From: Deltaproteobacteria bacterium
GTDB taxonomy: Bacteria > Myxococcota_A > Polyangia > Haliangiales > Haliangiaceae
Reading direction: 5' to 3'
NCBI GenBank assembly: GCA_021413675.1
Contig: JAIOQA010000253.1
Span: 1-37,917 of the forward strand
Length of the DNA: 37,917 nt
The stretch's first letter is position 1, and each line of letters starts with the position of its first letter. Below are positions 26,360 to 32,977 of this stretch, one piece after another. Both the position numbers and the translations under genes were made by a program. The notes below the pieces were generated by a model that was given only the letters and a program-made list of their open reading frames with translations, did no database searches and was not told where the DNA came from.

Positions 26360-26578
26360 TCAGCCGTGGACGGCAGCGGCGATGATCAGCGAGATGCCGA
26401 TGATCACCGAGCCGAGGATGATGCCGAGCGACGTGTTCTGATCTTCCTCGATCTCCTTGCGCAGCGAGAACGGGAGGATCTTCTTGAAGATCAGGAACGC
26501 GACCGCGAACACCACGATGCCGAGCGCGGAGAACGCCGCCGAGGTGACGAGCGCTTCGCCGAGACCGTCGAGTTTCAT
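26360..26578 (-). CDS. DUF350 membrane protein, short single unit
   Basis: The 72-residue protein starts with ATG at 26578, six bases after a perfect AAGGAGG, and shares one base with the preceding stop. It contains two hydrophobic helices (ALVTSAAFSALGIVVFAVAFLIF, then TSLGIILGSVIIGISLIIAAAV), joined by FKKILPFSLRKEIEEDQN. This matches one DUF350 (YjfL-type) repeat. Family members often have two such repeats with about 130 residues, so this is the compact form. DUF350 genes often travel with polyamine enzymes and PspA-type membrane-stress genes, from memory of comparative genomics. Its precise role is unknown. Confidence 0.9.
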   Translation of the reverse strand: MKLDGLGEALVTSAAFSALGIVVFAVAFLIFKKILPFSLRKEIEEDQNTSLGIILGSVIIGISLIIAAAVHG

Positions 26579-26844
26579 CACTTTCCTCCTTCGTAGCCGC
26601 TGTGCCAGAACGCGAACGAGCGATAGCCGCCGGGCGAGGTCCGCACCGTCGGCGGCACGACATCCTTGTCGCCGCTGGTGCCGAGCTCGATGCCCGCCAT
26701 GCCGAGGTAGACGTAGCCGCCGATGAGCCCGGCGGCGATCACGGCGAACAGCTGCGCGGTGAACGAGAACGGCGCGCGCGACACCTTCGGGCGCCCGGGC
26801 GGATCGACCGCCGTGGCCTTGGGACCTGTGAGGCTATCGCTCAC
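26578..26844 (-). CDS. small single-pass membrane protein with a C-terminal SGYEGG motif
   Basis: The 88-residue protein starts with GTG at 26844, inside an inverted repeat described separately. A polar N-terminus (VSDSLTGPKATAVDPPG) precedes one helix (AQLFAVIAAGLIGGYVYLGMAG). It ends in a 40-residue exterior tail finishing FWHSGYEGGK. The SGYEGG hexapeptide also occurs in the DUF4178 protein immediately upstream. It is in an operon with DUF350 and overlaps it by one base. I do not recognise its family. The shared motif suggests physical contact with, or evolution from, the DUF4178 beta domain. Confidence 0.85.
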   Translation of the reverse strand: MSDSLTGPKATAVDPPGRPKVSRAPFSFTAQLFAVIAAGLIGGYVYLGMAGIELGTSGDKDVVPPTVRTSPGGYRSFAFWHSGYEGGK

Positions 26845-26850
26845 AGGTCC
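26822..26850. promoter_or_regulatory. perfect 10-bp inverted repeat over a start codon
   Basis: GGACCTGTGA (26822-26831) and TCACAGGTCC (26841-26850) are exact inverted copies around a 9-nt spacer. The right arm contains the GTG start of the 88-aa gene (26842-26844) and part of the sequence before it. In RNA this forms a 10-bp stem that would hide the start codon and ribosome site. In DNA it is a symmetric protein site. Confidence 0.6.
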
Positions 26851-26931
26851 TCACTCGATCGATCGGCCCCGTCGAGGACGCCGGTCCCGATCTCATCCGG
26901 ACACTGAGCCGGCGACTTCGTCGCTTCAGGG

Positions 26932-28863
26932 TCAGTCGTCATCATCGCCTCCGCCGTTCGAGCCCAGGCCGGGCGGTGGGTTGTCGCTGTCGGACCAGCG
27001 CTTGCGCTCGTGCGAGAAGCGGATGAGGCCGAGCAGGAGCCCGAGCCCGCCGACGATGGCGACCAGCGTGAACCAGCCGCCGACCCGGAAGACGTCCTGC
27101 CTGACCTCGGCCATCACCGTCGGCGGCGAGCTGCCCTGCAGCTCGAGGCGCAGCACGTAGCGGCCGGTCGGCATCGGCTCGAGGTAGACGCGCTCACTGT
27201 TCGAGCCTTCGCTCCACGACTCGCCGCCTTCATAGCCGCTGTAGTACTCGACGTCGCGGTCGAAGCTCTGGGTCTCGCCGGTCTCGTCGTTGACGAGGTC
27301 GCCGCCGACCGCGATCCACGAGTTCGACGCGTTGCCGTTGAGATCGATCGCGATGTTCTGGCCGTCGACGAGCGCGAACGGCTGCGAGAAGCAGACGATC
27401 GGCGGCGCCGCCGCGGGCGCCGCGGGATCCGGCGGCGGCGGGGTGCTCATGCCCGGCGAGCAGTCCATGCTCGCGACCCGCGTGTTCGAGGCCTTGCCGC
27501 TCATCACGAGGCCCGCGACGATCGCCGCGCCGATCGCGAGCCCGCCGACCAGCCCGATGCCGCGCAGGATCGGCGGCTGGTTGGGCGCGATCCCCGTCGG
27601 TGACGAGACCTGGGCCTTGGGCACGCGCTTGCCGAGCTCGCGCACGCTCACGTACTCCGACAGGCTCCAGTTCACCTCCGTGCGGCTGTCCTCCGACGAC
27701 AGCATCGCCGGCGGCGCGACGTAGTCGGTGCCGTTCGCGACCTCGCCGATCTCGACCTTCCAGTAGCACTCGCCGCGCACGCGCTGCACGCGCAGCGGGC
27801 ACTGGATGTAGCGCCGGAAGCTCACGCCGTCGTAGCGAGCCGTGCTGCCGTCGGCCGACACCGCGCCGACATCCACGGGGCGGACGTAGTTCCAGTGGCC
27901 GTCGGACTGCACGAGCCAGCGGAAGCCGAGCTCCGGGTGGTAGAGCAGGAACTCCTCGAACGGGTACGCGGTGCCGTCGATCTGCGCGGCGCGCGTGATG
28001 TGCCCGATGACGGTCAGCTCGCGATCCTCGAACGCGGCCTTGGCGCCCAGCGGGATCGCGCTCTCGCTGCCCTTGTGCTGGCGCGCGAGCACCTGCAGCG
28101 CACCTTGATTGACGTCGCAGAGCGCGCCGCAGTACGGGCAGCCGATGCGCAGGGTCTGATCGGGCACGCGCAGCTCGAGCGAGCCGTCGCACTCCGGGCA
28201 CGCCAGGCGAATGCCCTGCTTGCCGAGGCTCGGCGGCGCGGTCACCCCGCCGAGGATGTGCAGCTCGAGCAGCGGGACCTGCTCGCCGGCGTAGATCGAC
28301 GCGTGCCCGCCGCCGAAGCCGTAGTCGATCGTCGCGAACTCGCCGGCCGGCCCCGAGAGATCCGCGTAGTAGTACGTGGTGCCCGGCACCAGCTTGAACG
28401 GCAGCTCGCCGGCCGCGCCGGCATACGTGGCCTCGGCGATCTCGGCGACGGTCATGGTCGCGGCCACGCCCGGCACCGGCGCGGTGGCGCCGACCTTCAG
28501 CTGGGCCAGCGGCGCGGGCTGCGCGCCCTCGATCGTGAACAGCAGGTAGAACCGGCCCTGGGCCTCGGACAGCCAGCCCCAGCGGCCGTCGTCGAACTTC
28601 GCGTACCACTCGTCCCAGGTGCCGCCCATCGGGTGGTGCAGCTGCGCCCGGCCGACCAGCGTGAAGCCGGCGCCGCGATAGGTGCCGCTGGCCAGGAGCG
28701 CGAGCGGCGACGCGGTCGGCACCAGATCCGCGAACTGCCCGAGGGTCTCGAGGCCGCGGTCGGCGCGGACCACCGCGGCCTTGCACGAGTCGCAGACCCG
28801 CACGAACGAGTCGTCGTAGCGGAACTCGATCGCCGCGCCGCACTTCGGACAGGCGGCGATCAC
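26932..28863 (-). CDS. DUF4178 protein with two zinc ribbons and two membrane helices
   Basis: The 643-residue protein starts with GTG at 28863 in a GTGA overlap with the SpeD stop. Zinc ribbon one is C5xxC8 with C24xxC27. The first DUF4178 beta domain (about 50-205) has GGTWDEWYAKFDDGRWGWLSEAQGR-like content (only partial). Zinc ribbon two is CPEC near 221 and CPYC near 241. A second DUF4178 domain with a YPFEEFLLYHPELGFRWLV segment follows. A membrane helix lies at about 431-452. An extracytoplasmic beta domain carries SGYEGG (542-547) and SWSEG. A second helix is at about 593-614, before an acidic tail. DUF4178 genes typically accompany polyamine enzymes and DUF350. It probably acts as a membrane scaffold or sensor. 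Confidence 0.9.
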   Translation of the reverse strand: MIAACPKCGAAIEFRYDDSFVRVCDSCKAAVVRADRGLETLGQFADLVPTASPLALLASGTYRGAGFTLVGRAQLHHPMGGTWDEWYAKFDDGRWGWLSEAQGRFYLLFTIEGAQPAPLAQLKVGATAPVPGVAATMTVAEIAEATYAGAAGELPFKLVPGTTYYYADLSGPAGEFATIDYGFGGGHASIYAGEQVPLLELHILGGVTAPPSLGKQGIRLACPECDGSLELRVPDQTLRIGCPYCGALCDVNQGALQVLARQHKGSESAIPLGAKAAFEDRELTVIGHITRAAQIDGTAYPFEEFLLYHPELGFRWLVQSDGHWNYVRPVDVGAVSADGSTARYDGVSFRRYIQCPLRVQRVRGECYWKVEIGEVANGTDYVAPPAMLSSEDSRTEVNWSLSEYVSVRELGKRVPKAQVSSPTGIAPNQPPILRGIGLVGGLAIGAAIVAGLVMSGKASNTRVASMDCSPGMSTPPPPDPAAPAAAPPIVCFSQPFALVDGQNIAIDLNGNASNSWIAVGGDLVNDETGETQSFDRDVEYYSGYEGGESWSEGSNSERVYLEPMPTGRYVLRLELQGSSPPTVMAEVRQDVFRVGGWFTLVAIVGGLGLLLGLIRFSHERKRWSDSDNPPPGLGSNGGGDDDD

Positions 28864-29207
28864 GCGCCGCCTCGCTCGAGCTCGCGCACCGTCACGCGCG
28901 CGGCGGCGAGCGCATCACCGACGAGCGCGACCCAGTCGGGCGCGGGCCGCGGCCGGCAGCAGTACAGGTTGAGCGTGGCCACGCCCGACTCGGGGAACGT
29001 GTGGCAGGCGAGGTGGGACTCGGCCAGCAGGTACAGCGCGGTCACGCCGCCCGGCCCCGGGAACGTGTGGATCGCCGGCGCGCCGATCACGGTCAGCGCG
29101 CACGTCGCGATCACTCGCTCGCCCAGCGCGGCGATCCGGACGGCATCGCGCAGCCGCTCGGGGTCGCACCCGAACGCGTCGACGACCCACTCGGTACCGC
29201 CGTGCAT
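28860..29207 (-). CDS. speD: S-adenosylmethionine decarboxylase proenzyme (SpeD)
   Basis: The ATG at 29207 gives a 115-residue protein of normal length for the short bacterial class. It self-cleaves at Glu63-Ser64 to form the pyruvoyl cofactor. The motif ESHLACHTFPE has the cleavage serine 64, His69 (His68 in the Thermotoga enzyme from memory), and Cys84 in LYCC, which matches the catalytic cysteine position. The product, decarboxylated SAM, is the aminopropyl donor for the spermidine synthase four genes downstream. The gene overlaps DUF4178 by 4 bp. A single unpaired domain of this type forms an active dimer. The divergent LysR gene begins 40 bp away and is a likely regulator. Confidence 0.93.
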   Translation of the reverse strand: MHGGTEWVVDAFGCDPERLRDAVRIAALGERVIATCALTVIGAPAIHTFPGPGGVTALYLLAESHLACHTFPESGVATLNLYCCRPRPAPDWVALVGDALAAARVTVRELERGGA

Positions 29208-29247
29208 CGTGCGAAGGTAAGATCGCGCACCGCACCGAGGCAAGCCA
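29208..29247. promoter_or_regulatory. 40-bp divergent regulatory region between speD and a LysR gene
   Basis: Only 40 bp separate the start codons of speD (minus) and the LysR gene (plus). GTGCG (29209-29213) and CGCAC (29226-29230) form an inverted repeat with a 12-nt spacer, and GAGG at 29237-29240 serves the LysR start. Both promoters must therefore overlap, and the inverted repeat is a candidate operator. The site is very short for LysR-type regulation, which usually spans 50-60 bp, so part of the operator may extend into the genes. Confidence 0.4.
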
Positions 29248-30183
29248 ATGGACCTGAACGAGATCGTCGTTTTCGCGCGCGTGGTCGAGACCCGCAGCTT
29301 CACCGCCGCGGCGCAACAGCTCGGCCTGCCCAAGTCGACGGTCAGTCGCAAGGTGGCCCAGCTCGAGGAGCGCCTCGGCGTGCGCCTGCTGCAGCGCACG
29401 ACCCGCAAGCTCAACCTGACCGAGGTCGGCACCGCCTATTACGAGCGGTGCGCGCGCATCGTCTCGGACATCGCGTCGGCGGAGCAGGTCGTCACCGAGA
29501 TGCAGACCGCGCCGCGCGGCCTGTTGCGGGTCACCGCGCCGGTCGATTTCGGCGCGACCTACCTCGGGCCGCTGGTCGCCGAGTTCGTCGCGCAGTACCC
29601 CGACATCGCCGTCGACGTCGACGTCTCGGACCGGATCGTCGATCTGATCGAGGACGCGGTCGATCTCGGCATCCGGTTCGGGCCGCTCAGCGAGTCGTCG
29701 CTGGTCGCGCGCAAGCTGGGCGTGGTGCGCATGCGCCTGTGCGCCGCCCGGACCTACCTCGCGCGCCGCGGCACGCCGACGCACCCCTCGGAGCTCGCCG
29801 ATCACGATCTGGTCGCGTTCGTGCCGACCGCGCGCATGCAGACCTGGCCGCTGCGCGGCCCCGACGGCACGGTCGAGGTCTCGCCGCGCGCCAAGATCGT
29901 CTCGAACAGCGTCAAGGTCGTGCACGACGCGGTCATGTCCGGCGCGGGCATCGCGGTGCTGCCCGAGTTCGTGTTCGCCGAGGAGGAGGTCGAGGGAACG
30001 ATGGTCCCGGTGCTGCCCGACTGGGCGATGCAGGAGGGCGATCTGTTCGCGGTCTACCCGTCGACCCGCAACCTGTCGCCCAAGGTCCGGGCCTTCCTCG
30101 AGTTCCTCGTCGCGAAGATGAACCCGGTGCCGTGGGACTGCGCCGCCCGCGCCGCGCGCATGAAGAAGGCGTCGGCGGAATAG
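29248..30183 (+). CDS. LysR-family transcriptional regulator
   Basis: The 311-residue protein has the N-terminal winged helix-turn-helix with FTAAAQQLGLPKSTVSRKVAQLE and the LysR-typical RTTRKLNLTEVG. The substrate-binding part (about 90-300) carries LLRVTAPVDFGATYLGPLV and the DLGIRFGPLSESSLVARKLG pattern of the larger LTTR subgroup. It starts with ATG at 29248, 7 bases after GAGG. It faces the polyamine operon across 40 bp, so the sensible hypothesis is control of speD and its downstream genes in response to a small ligand, possibly a polyamine. The ligand cannot be deduced. LTTRs usually repress themselves. Confidence 0.93.
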   Translation: MDLNEIVVFARVVETRSFTAAAQQLGLPKSTVSRKVAQLEERLGVRLLQRTTRKLNLTEVGTAYYERCARIVSDIASAEQVVTEMQTAPRGLLRVTAPVDFGATYLGPLVAEFVAQYPDIAVDVDVSDRIVDLIEDAVDLGIRFGPLSESSLVARKLGVVRMRLCAARTYLARRGTPTHPSELADHDLVAFVPTARMQTWPLRGPDGTVEVSPRAKIVSNSVKVVHDAVMSGAGIAVLPEFVFAEEEVEGTMVPVLPDWAMQEGDLFAVYPSTRNLSPKVRAFLEFLVAKMNPVPWDCAARAARMKKASAE

Positions 30184-30212
30184 CCGCGCGCGGCGGCGGC
30201 GTTGGTCGGGTG

Positions 30213-30446
30213 ATGTTCGTGGCCGCGTGGAAGGCCGGCCTCGCCGACCGGCGCGCCGGTCGCGCGCGCTACGCCGATGACCTCGCGCGCTGGCGCCACG
30301 CCGCCGCGCGCACGCTGGGCCGGCTCGGCGGCGCCGACGAGCGCGCCTTCCTGGACGAGCAGGCGAAGTCCGCCAGGGACCGGGGCGTCCGCAGGGCGTG
30401 CGCGGTAGCGAGCGTCGCGATCGGCAAGCGCCTCGCCGCGCACTGA
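30213..30446 (+). CDS. small basic protein, 77 aa, hypothetical
   Basis: An ATG at 30213 opens a frame of 77 residues 30 bp after the LysR stop. It is rich in Ala, Arg and Asp, mostly helical, with one or two hydrophobic patches and no signal peptide. Third codon positions are nearly all G or C, as in genuine genes of the window, but that also arises by chance here. No family was recognised. It might be co-transcribed with the LysR gene, or be non-coding. Confidence 0.42.
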   Translation: MFVAAWKAGLADRRAGRARYADDLARWRHAAARTLGRLGGADERAFLDEQAKSARDRGVRRACAVASVAIGKRLAAH

Positions 30447-30549
30447 CGCGCCGCGATCCGGGACACATCGCCACATCAAGCGAAAAGAACCGAGCGATGT
30501 CGGCATGATGCGGTGATCGCAACGGGGTTGGTTCTGTGCTCGCGCTTGA

Positions 30550-30574
30550 CTTGAAATTGAAAATGAGTTTCAAG
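30550..30574. promoter_or_regulatory. Fur-box-like inverted repeat upstream of the iron cluster
   Basis: CTTGAAA (30550-30556) and TTTCAAG (30568-30574) are perfect inverted arms. The 11-nt centre TTGAAAATGAG keeps the GAAAATGA character of Fur sites. It is by far the most AT-rich stretch near here. A TTGACT at 30546-30551 may be the -35 of the promoter that it covers. The site ends 10 bases before the porin ATG, so the mRNA leader must be very short. Iron-dependent repression of the cluster is inferred. Confidence 0.65.
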
Positions 30575-30584
30575 TCCTGGGTAG

Positions 30585-31883
30585 ATGTTGTCGCGCACCG
30601 CCCGGTTGTCCGTCTCCGCCGCAGTCGTTCTCGCGCTCGGATCGGGGGCTGCGCGCGCCGATGGCCGGGCCTCGCCGGGGCTGTTCCGCTGGCAGCTCGG
30701 CGGCTACGGCGAGCTCGGCGGCGCGTTCTATGATTTCGGTGCCGACCAGAGCCGCGATGGCGGCGCGCGCCGCGACCGGCGGGTCGAGCTCGATGCCACG
30801 CGGCTCGCCCTCGAGCTCGAGGCGATCGCGCCGCACGATCTGGAGATCGAGGCCGAGCTCGAGATCGAGCACGGCGGCACCGGCGCGGCCCGCGAGATCG
30901 AGTACGACGAGTTCGGCGAGTTCGAGACCGAGGTCGAGAAGGGCGGCGAGGTCCAGCTCGAGGAGTTCGCGGTCAAGAAGACCTGGGGCCGGGTCCAGGT
31001 CGCCGCCGGCAAGTTCTACGTCGGCATCGGCCTCCTGTCCTCGCAGTACCGGCCCACCGACTATCTCGGCGCCACCCGCGCCGAGGGCGAGACCACGGTC
31101 GTCCCCGGGCAGTGGGACGAGATGGGCGTCTCGACCACCGTGCGCTGGCCCAACCTGCGGCTGACCGCGCAGCTGGTCAACGGCCTCGATTCGAGCGGTT
31201 TCTCGTCGGCGCGCTGGGTGTCCTCGGGCCACCAGGGCGCGTTCGAGACGATCCGCGCCGCCGATGTCGCCGGCGTCGTGCGCGTCGACGTGATCCCCCG
31301 CGAGGACGTCGAGGTCGGCGTCGCCGGCTACTACGGCGGCACGACCCGCACGCGCCCGAAGGCCGACCTCGTTCCGGACTGCGCCAACCCGGATCCGGCC
31401 GCGGTCGCGCCGTGCGGCTACGTCAGCGCGCCGCTGGCGATCGTCGAGGCCCACGGCGTCGCCAAGGTCGGCCCGGTGCGCGGCAGCGCGCTCGCGCTGT
31501 GGGGCCACCTCGCCAACGCCGACGTCATCTCGACGCGGAACGCGCGGCTCTCGGATCAGCTCGGCGCGCCGCGCACGCCGGTCGCCAGCCAGGCGGTCGC
31601 GCTGTTCGGCGAGGTCGGCGTCGACGTCGCGCCGTGGCTCGGCATGTGCCCCGATCACGCGCTGGAGCCGTTCGTGCGGTTCGAGCGCTACGACACGATG
31701 TTCCGGGTCGCGCCCGGTCAGTTCGACAACCCCCGGTTCGCGCGCAACATCGCGCGCGGCGGCGTGGCGTACACGTGGCGCAACGCCTTCACGCTCAAGC
31801 TCGACGGTGGCGTGCGCTGGTTCGCGTCGCACGCGCTGCGCCACGAGCACTCGATCGAGCTCGGCATCGGGTTCGTGCTGTGA
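30585..31883 (+). CDS. porin-like outer-membrane beta-barrel protein
   Basis: The 432-residue protein has a signal peptide (LSVSAAVVLALGSGAARA, then DGRA). A mature chain of alternating short strands ends in GIGFVL, the aromatic-hydrophobic C-terminal strand used by barrel assembly. It starts with WQLGGYGELGGAFYDFG, followed by a highly acidic loop (EIEYDEFGEFETEVEKGGE) and several ...GxKFYVG..-type strands, giving about 16 strands. No signature plug is seen, so a simple porin rather than a TonB receptor is likely. Position after a Fur-like site and before imelysin and di-haem genes suggests iron uptake or transport of an iron-bound ligand. Confidence 0.85.
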   Translation: MLSRTARLSVSAAVVLALGSGAARADGRASPGLFRWQLGGYGELGGAFYDFGADQSRDGGARRDRRVELDATRLALELEAIAPHDLEIEAELEIEHGGTGAAREIEYDEFGEFETEVEKGGEVQLEEFAVKKTWGRVQVAAGKFYVGIGLLSSQYRPTDYLGATRAEGETTVVPGQWDEMGVSTTVRWPNLRLTAQLVNGLDSSGFSSARWVSSGHQGAFETIRAADVAGVVRVDVIPREDVEVGVAGYYGGTTRTRPKADLVPDCANPDPAAVAPCGYVSAPLAIVEAHGVAKVGPVRGSALALWGHLANADVISTRNARLSDQLGAPRTPVASQAVALFGEVGVDVAPWLGMCPDHALEPFVRFERYDTMFRVAPGQFDNPRFARNIARGGVAYTWRNAFTLKLDGGVRWFASHALRHEHSIELGIGFVL

Positions 31884-31912
31884 CCCGCGCCCTCATCTCC
31901 AGGAGTCTTTGC

Positions 31913-32977
31913 ATGCGCTATTCGATCGCCCTCGCTCTCTCGCTCTCCCTCGCCGCGTGCGGCTCCGATGGCGGCACCGTCGCCGACTTCGACGACGCGG
32001 CGCTGGTCGCCGACTTCGCCGATCAGGTCGCGGTGCCGACCTACGCGCTCCTCGATCAGCGCGCCGCCGCGCTCGAGGCGGCCGCGGTCGCGCTCGAGGC
32101 CGCGCCATCGGCGACCACGCTCGAGGCCGCCAAGGCCGCGTGGGTCGCGACCCGCTCGCCGTGGGAGCAGAACGAGGCGTTCCTGTTCGGGCCGGTGTCG
32201 AGCTTCGGCTACGACCCCGCGATGGACTCGTGGCCGGTCAACACCAACGACCTCGAGGCGGTGCTGGCCGCGCCCGACGAGCTGACCGCCGCGTACATCC
32301 ACAACCTGCCCGACAGCCAGAAGGGCTTCCACACGATCGAGTACCTGCTGTGGGGCGAAGGCCAGGCGCGCGAGGCCGAGGATCTGACGGCGCGCGAGCT
32401 GACGTACCTGACCGGGCTGTCGCGCGAGCTGCACGCGACCACGACCGCGCTGGCCGCGAGCTGGACCACCTCGGTCGATGGCCGCACGCCGTACCGCGAC
32501 GTGTTCGCGACCGCCGGGGAGACCGGCAACACCGCGTATCCGTCGCGCACCGCCGCGGTGCAGGAGCTGCTCGGCGGCATGGCCGCGATCTGCGACGAGG
32601 TCGCGAACGGCAAGATCGCCGACCCGTACGACGCCCACGATCCGAACCTGGTCGAGAGCCAGTACAGCTACAACTCGCTCGTCGATTTCCAGGACAACCT
32701 GCGCAGCGTCCGGAACGCGTACACCGGCGCGGTCGCGGATGCAGGCACCAGCGGCCGCGGGCTGGCGGCCTGGGTCGCGGAGCGCGATCCGGCACTCGAC
32801 ACGCGCGTGCGCGCCGAGATCCAGACGGCGATCGACGCGCTCGCCGCGATCCCCGCGCCGTTCCGCGACGCGATCAAGGATCCGACGGCGTACGCGAAGA
32901 TCGAGGCGGCGCAGGCGGCGATCCGCACGCTCCAGCAGACGATCGAGGGCGACCTCACCGCCACGGTGCTGCCGTGA
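31913..32977 (+). CDS. imelysin-family lipoprotein (M75/IrpA-like)
   Basis: ATG at 31913 lies 7 bases after AGGAG. The signal peptide ends in lipobox LAAC, so the 354-residue protein is an anchored lipoprotein. The imelysin signature GFHTIEYLLWG lies at 138-148, with the GxHxxE set Gly138, His140, Glu143. Further conserved helical stretches follow, including NTAYPSRTAAVQELL, VESQYSYNSLVDFQDNL and the closing RTLQQTI. Imelysin proteins of the EfeO/IrpA group handle iron uptake in the periplasm and are often Fur-regulated. A true protease activity is not established. The stop overlaps the next gene by 4 bp. Confidence 0.93.
   Translation: MRYSIALALSLSLAACGSDGGTVADFDDAALVADFADQVAVPTYALLDQRAAALEAAAVALEAAPSATTLEAAKAAWVATRSPWEQNEAFLFGPVSSFGYDPAMDSWPVNTNDLEAVLAAPDELTAAYIHNLPDSQKGFHTIEYLLWGEGQAREAEDLTARELTYLTGLSRELHATTTALAASWTTSVDGRTPYRDVFATAGETGNTAYPSRTAAVQELLGGMAAICDEVANGKIADPYDAHDPNLVESQYSYNSLVDFQDNLRSVRNAYTGAVADAGTSGRGLAAWVAERDPALDTRVRAEIQTAIDALAAIPAPFRDAIKDPTAYAKIEAAQAAIRTLQQTIEGDLTATVLP

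Noticed and set aside
26312..26663. Longer start for the spermidine synthase
   Set aside because: The extra residues overlap the DUF350 gene in another frame and are low-complexity. The GTG at 26312 has a near-perfect ribosome site.
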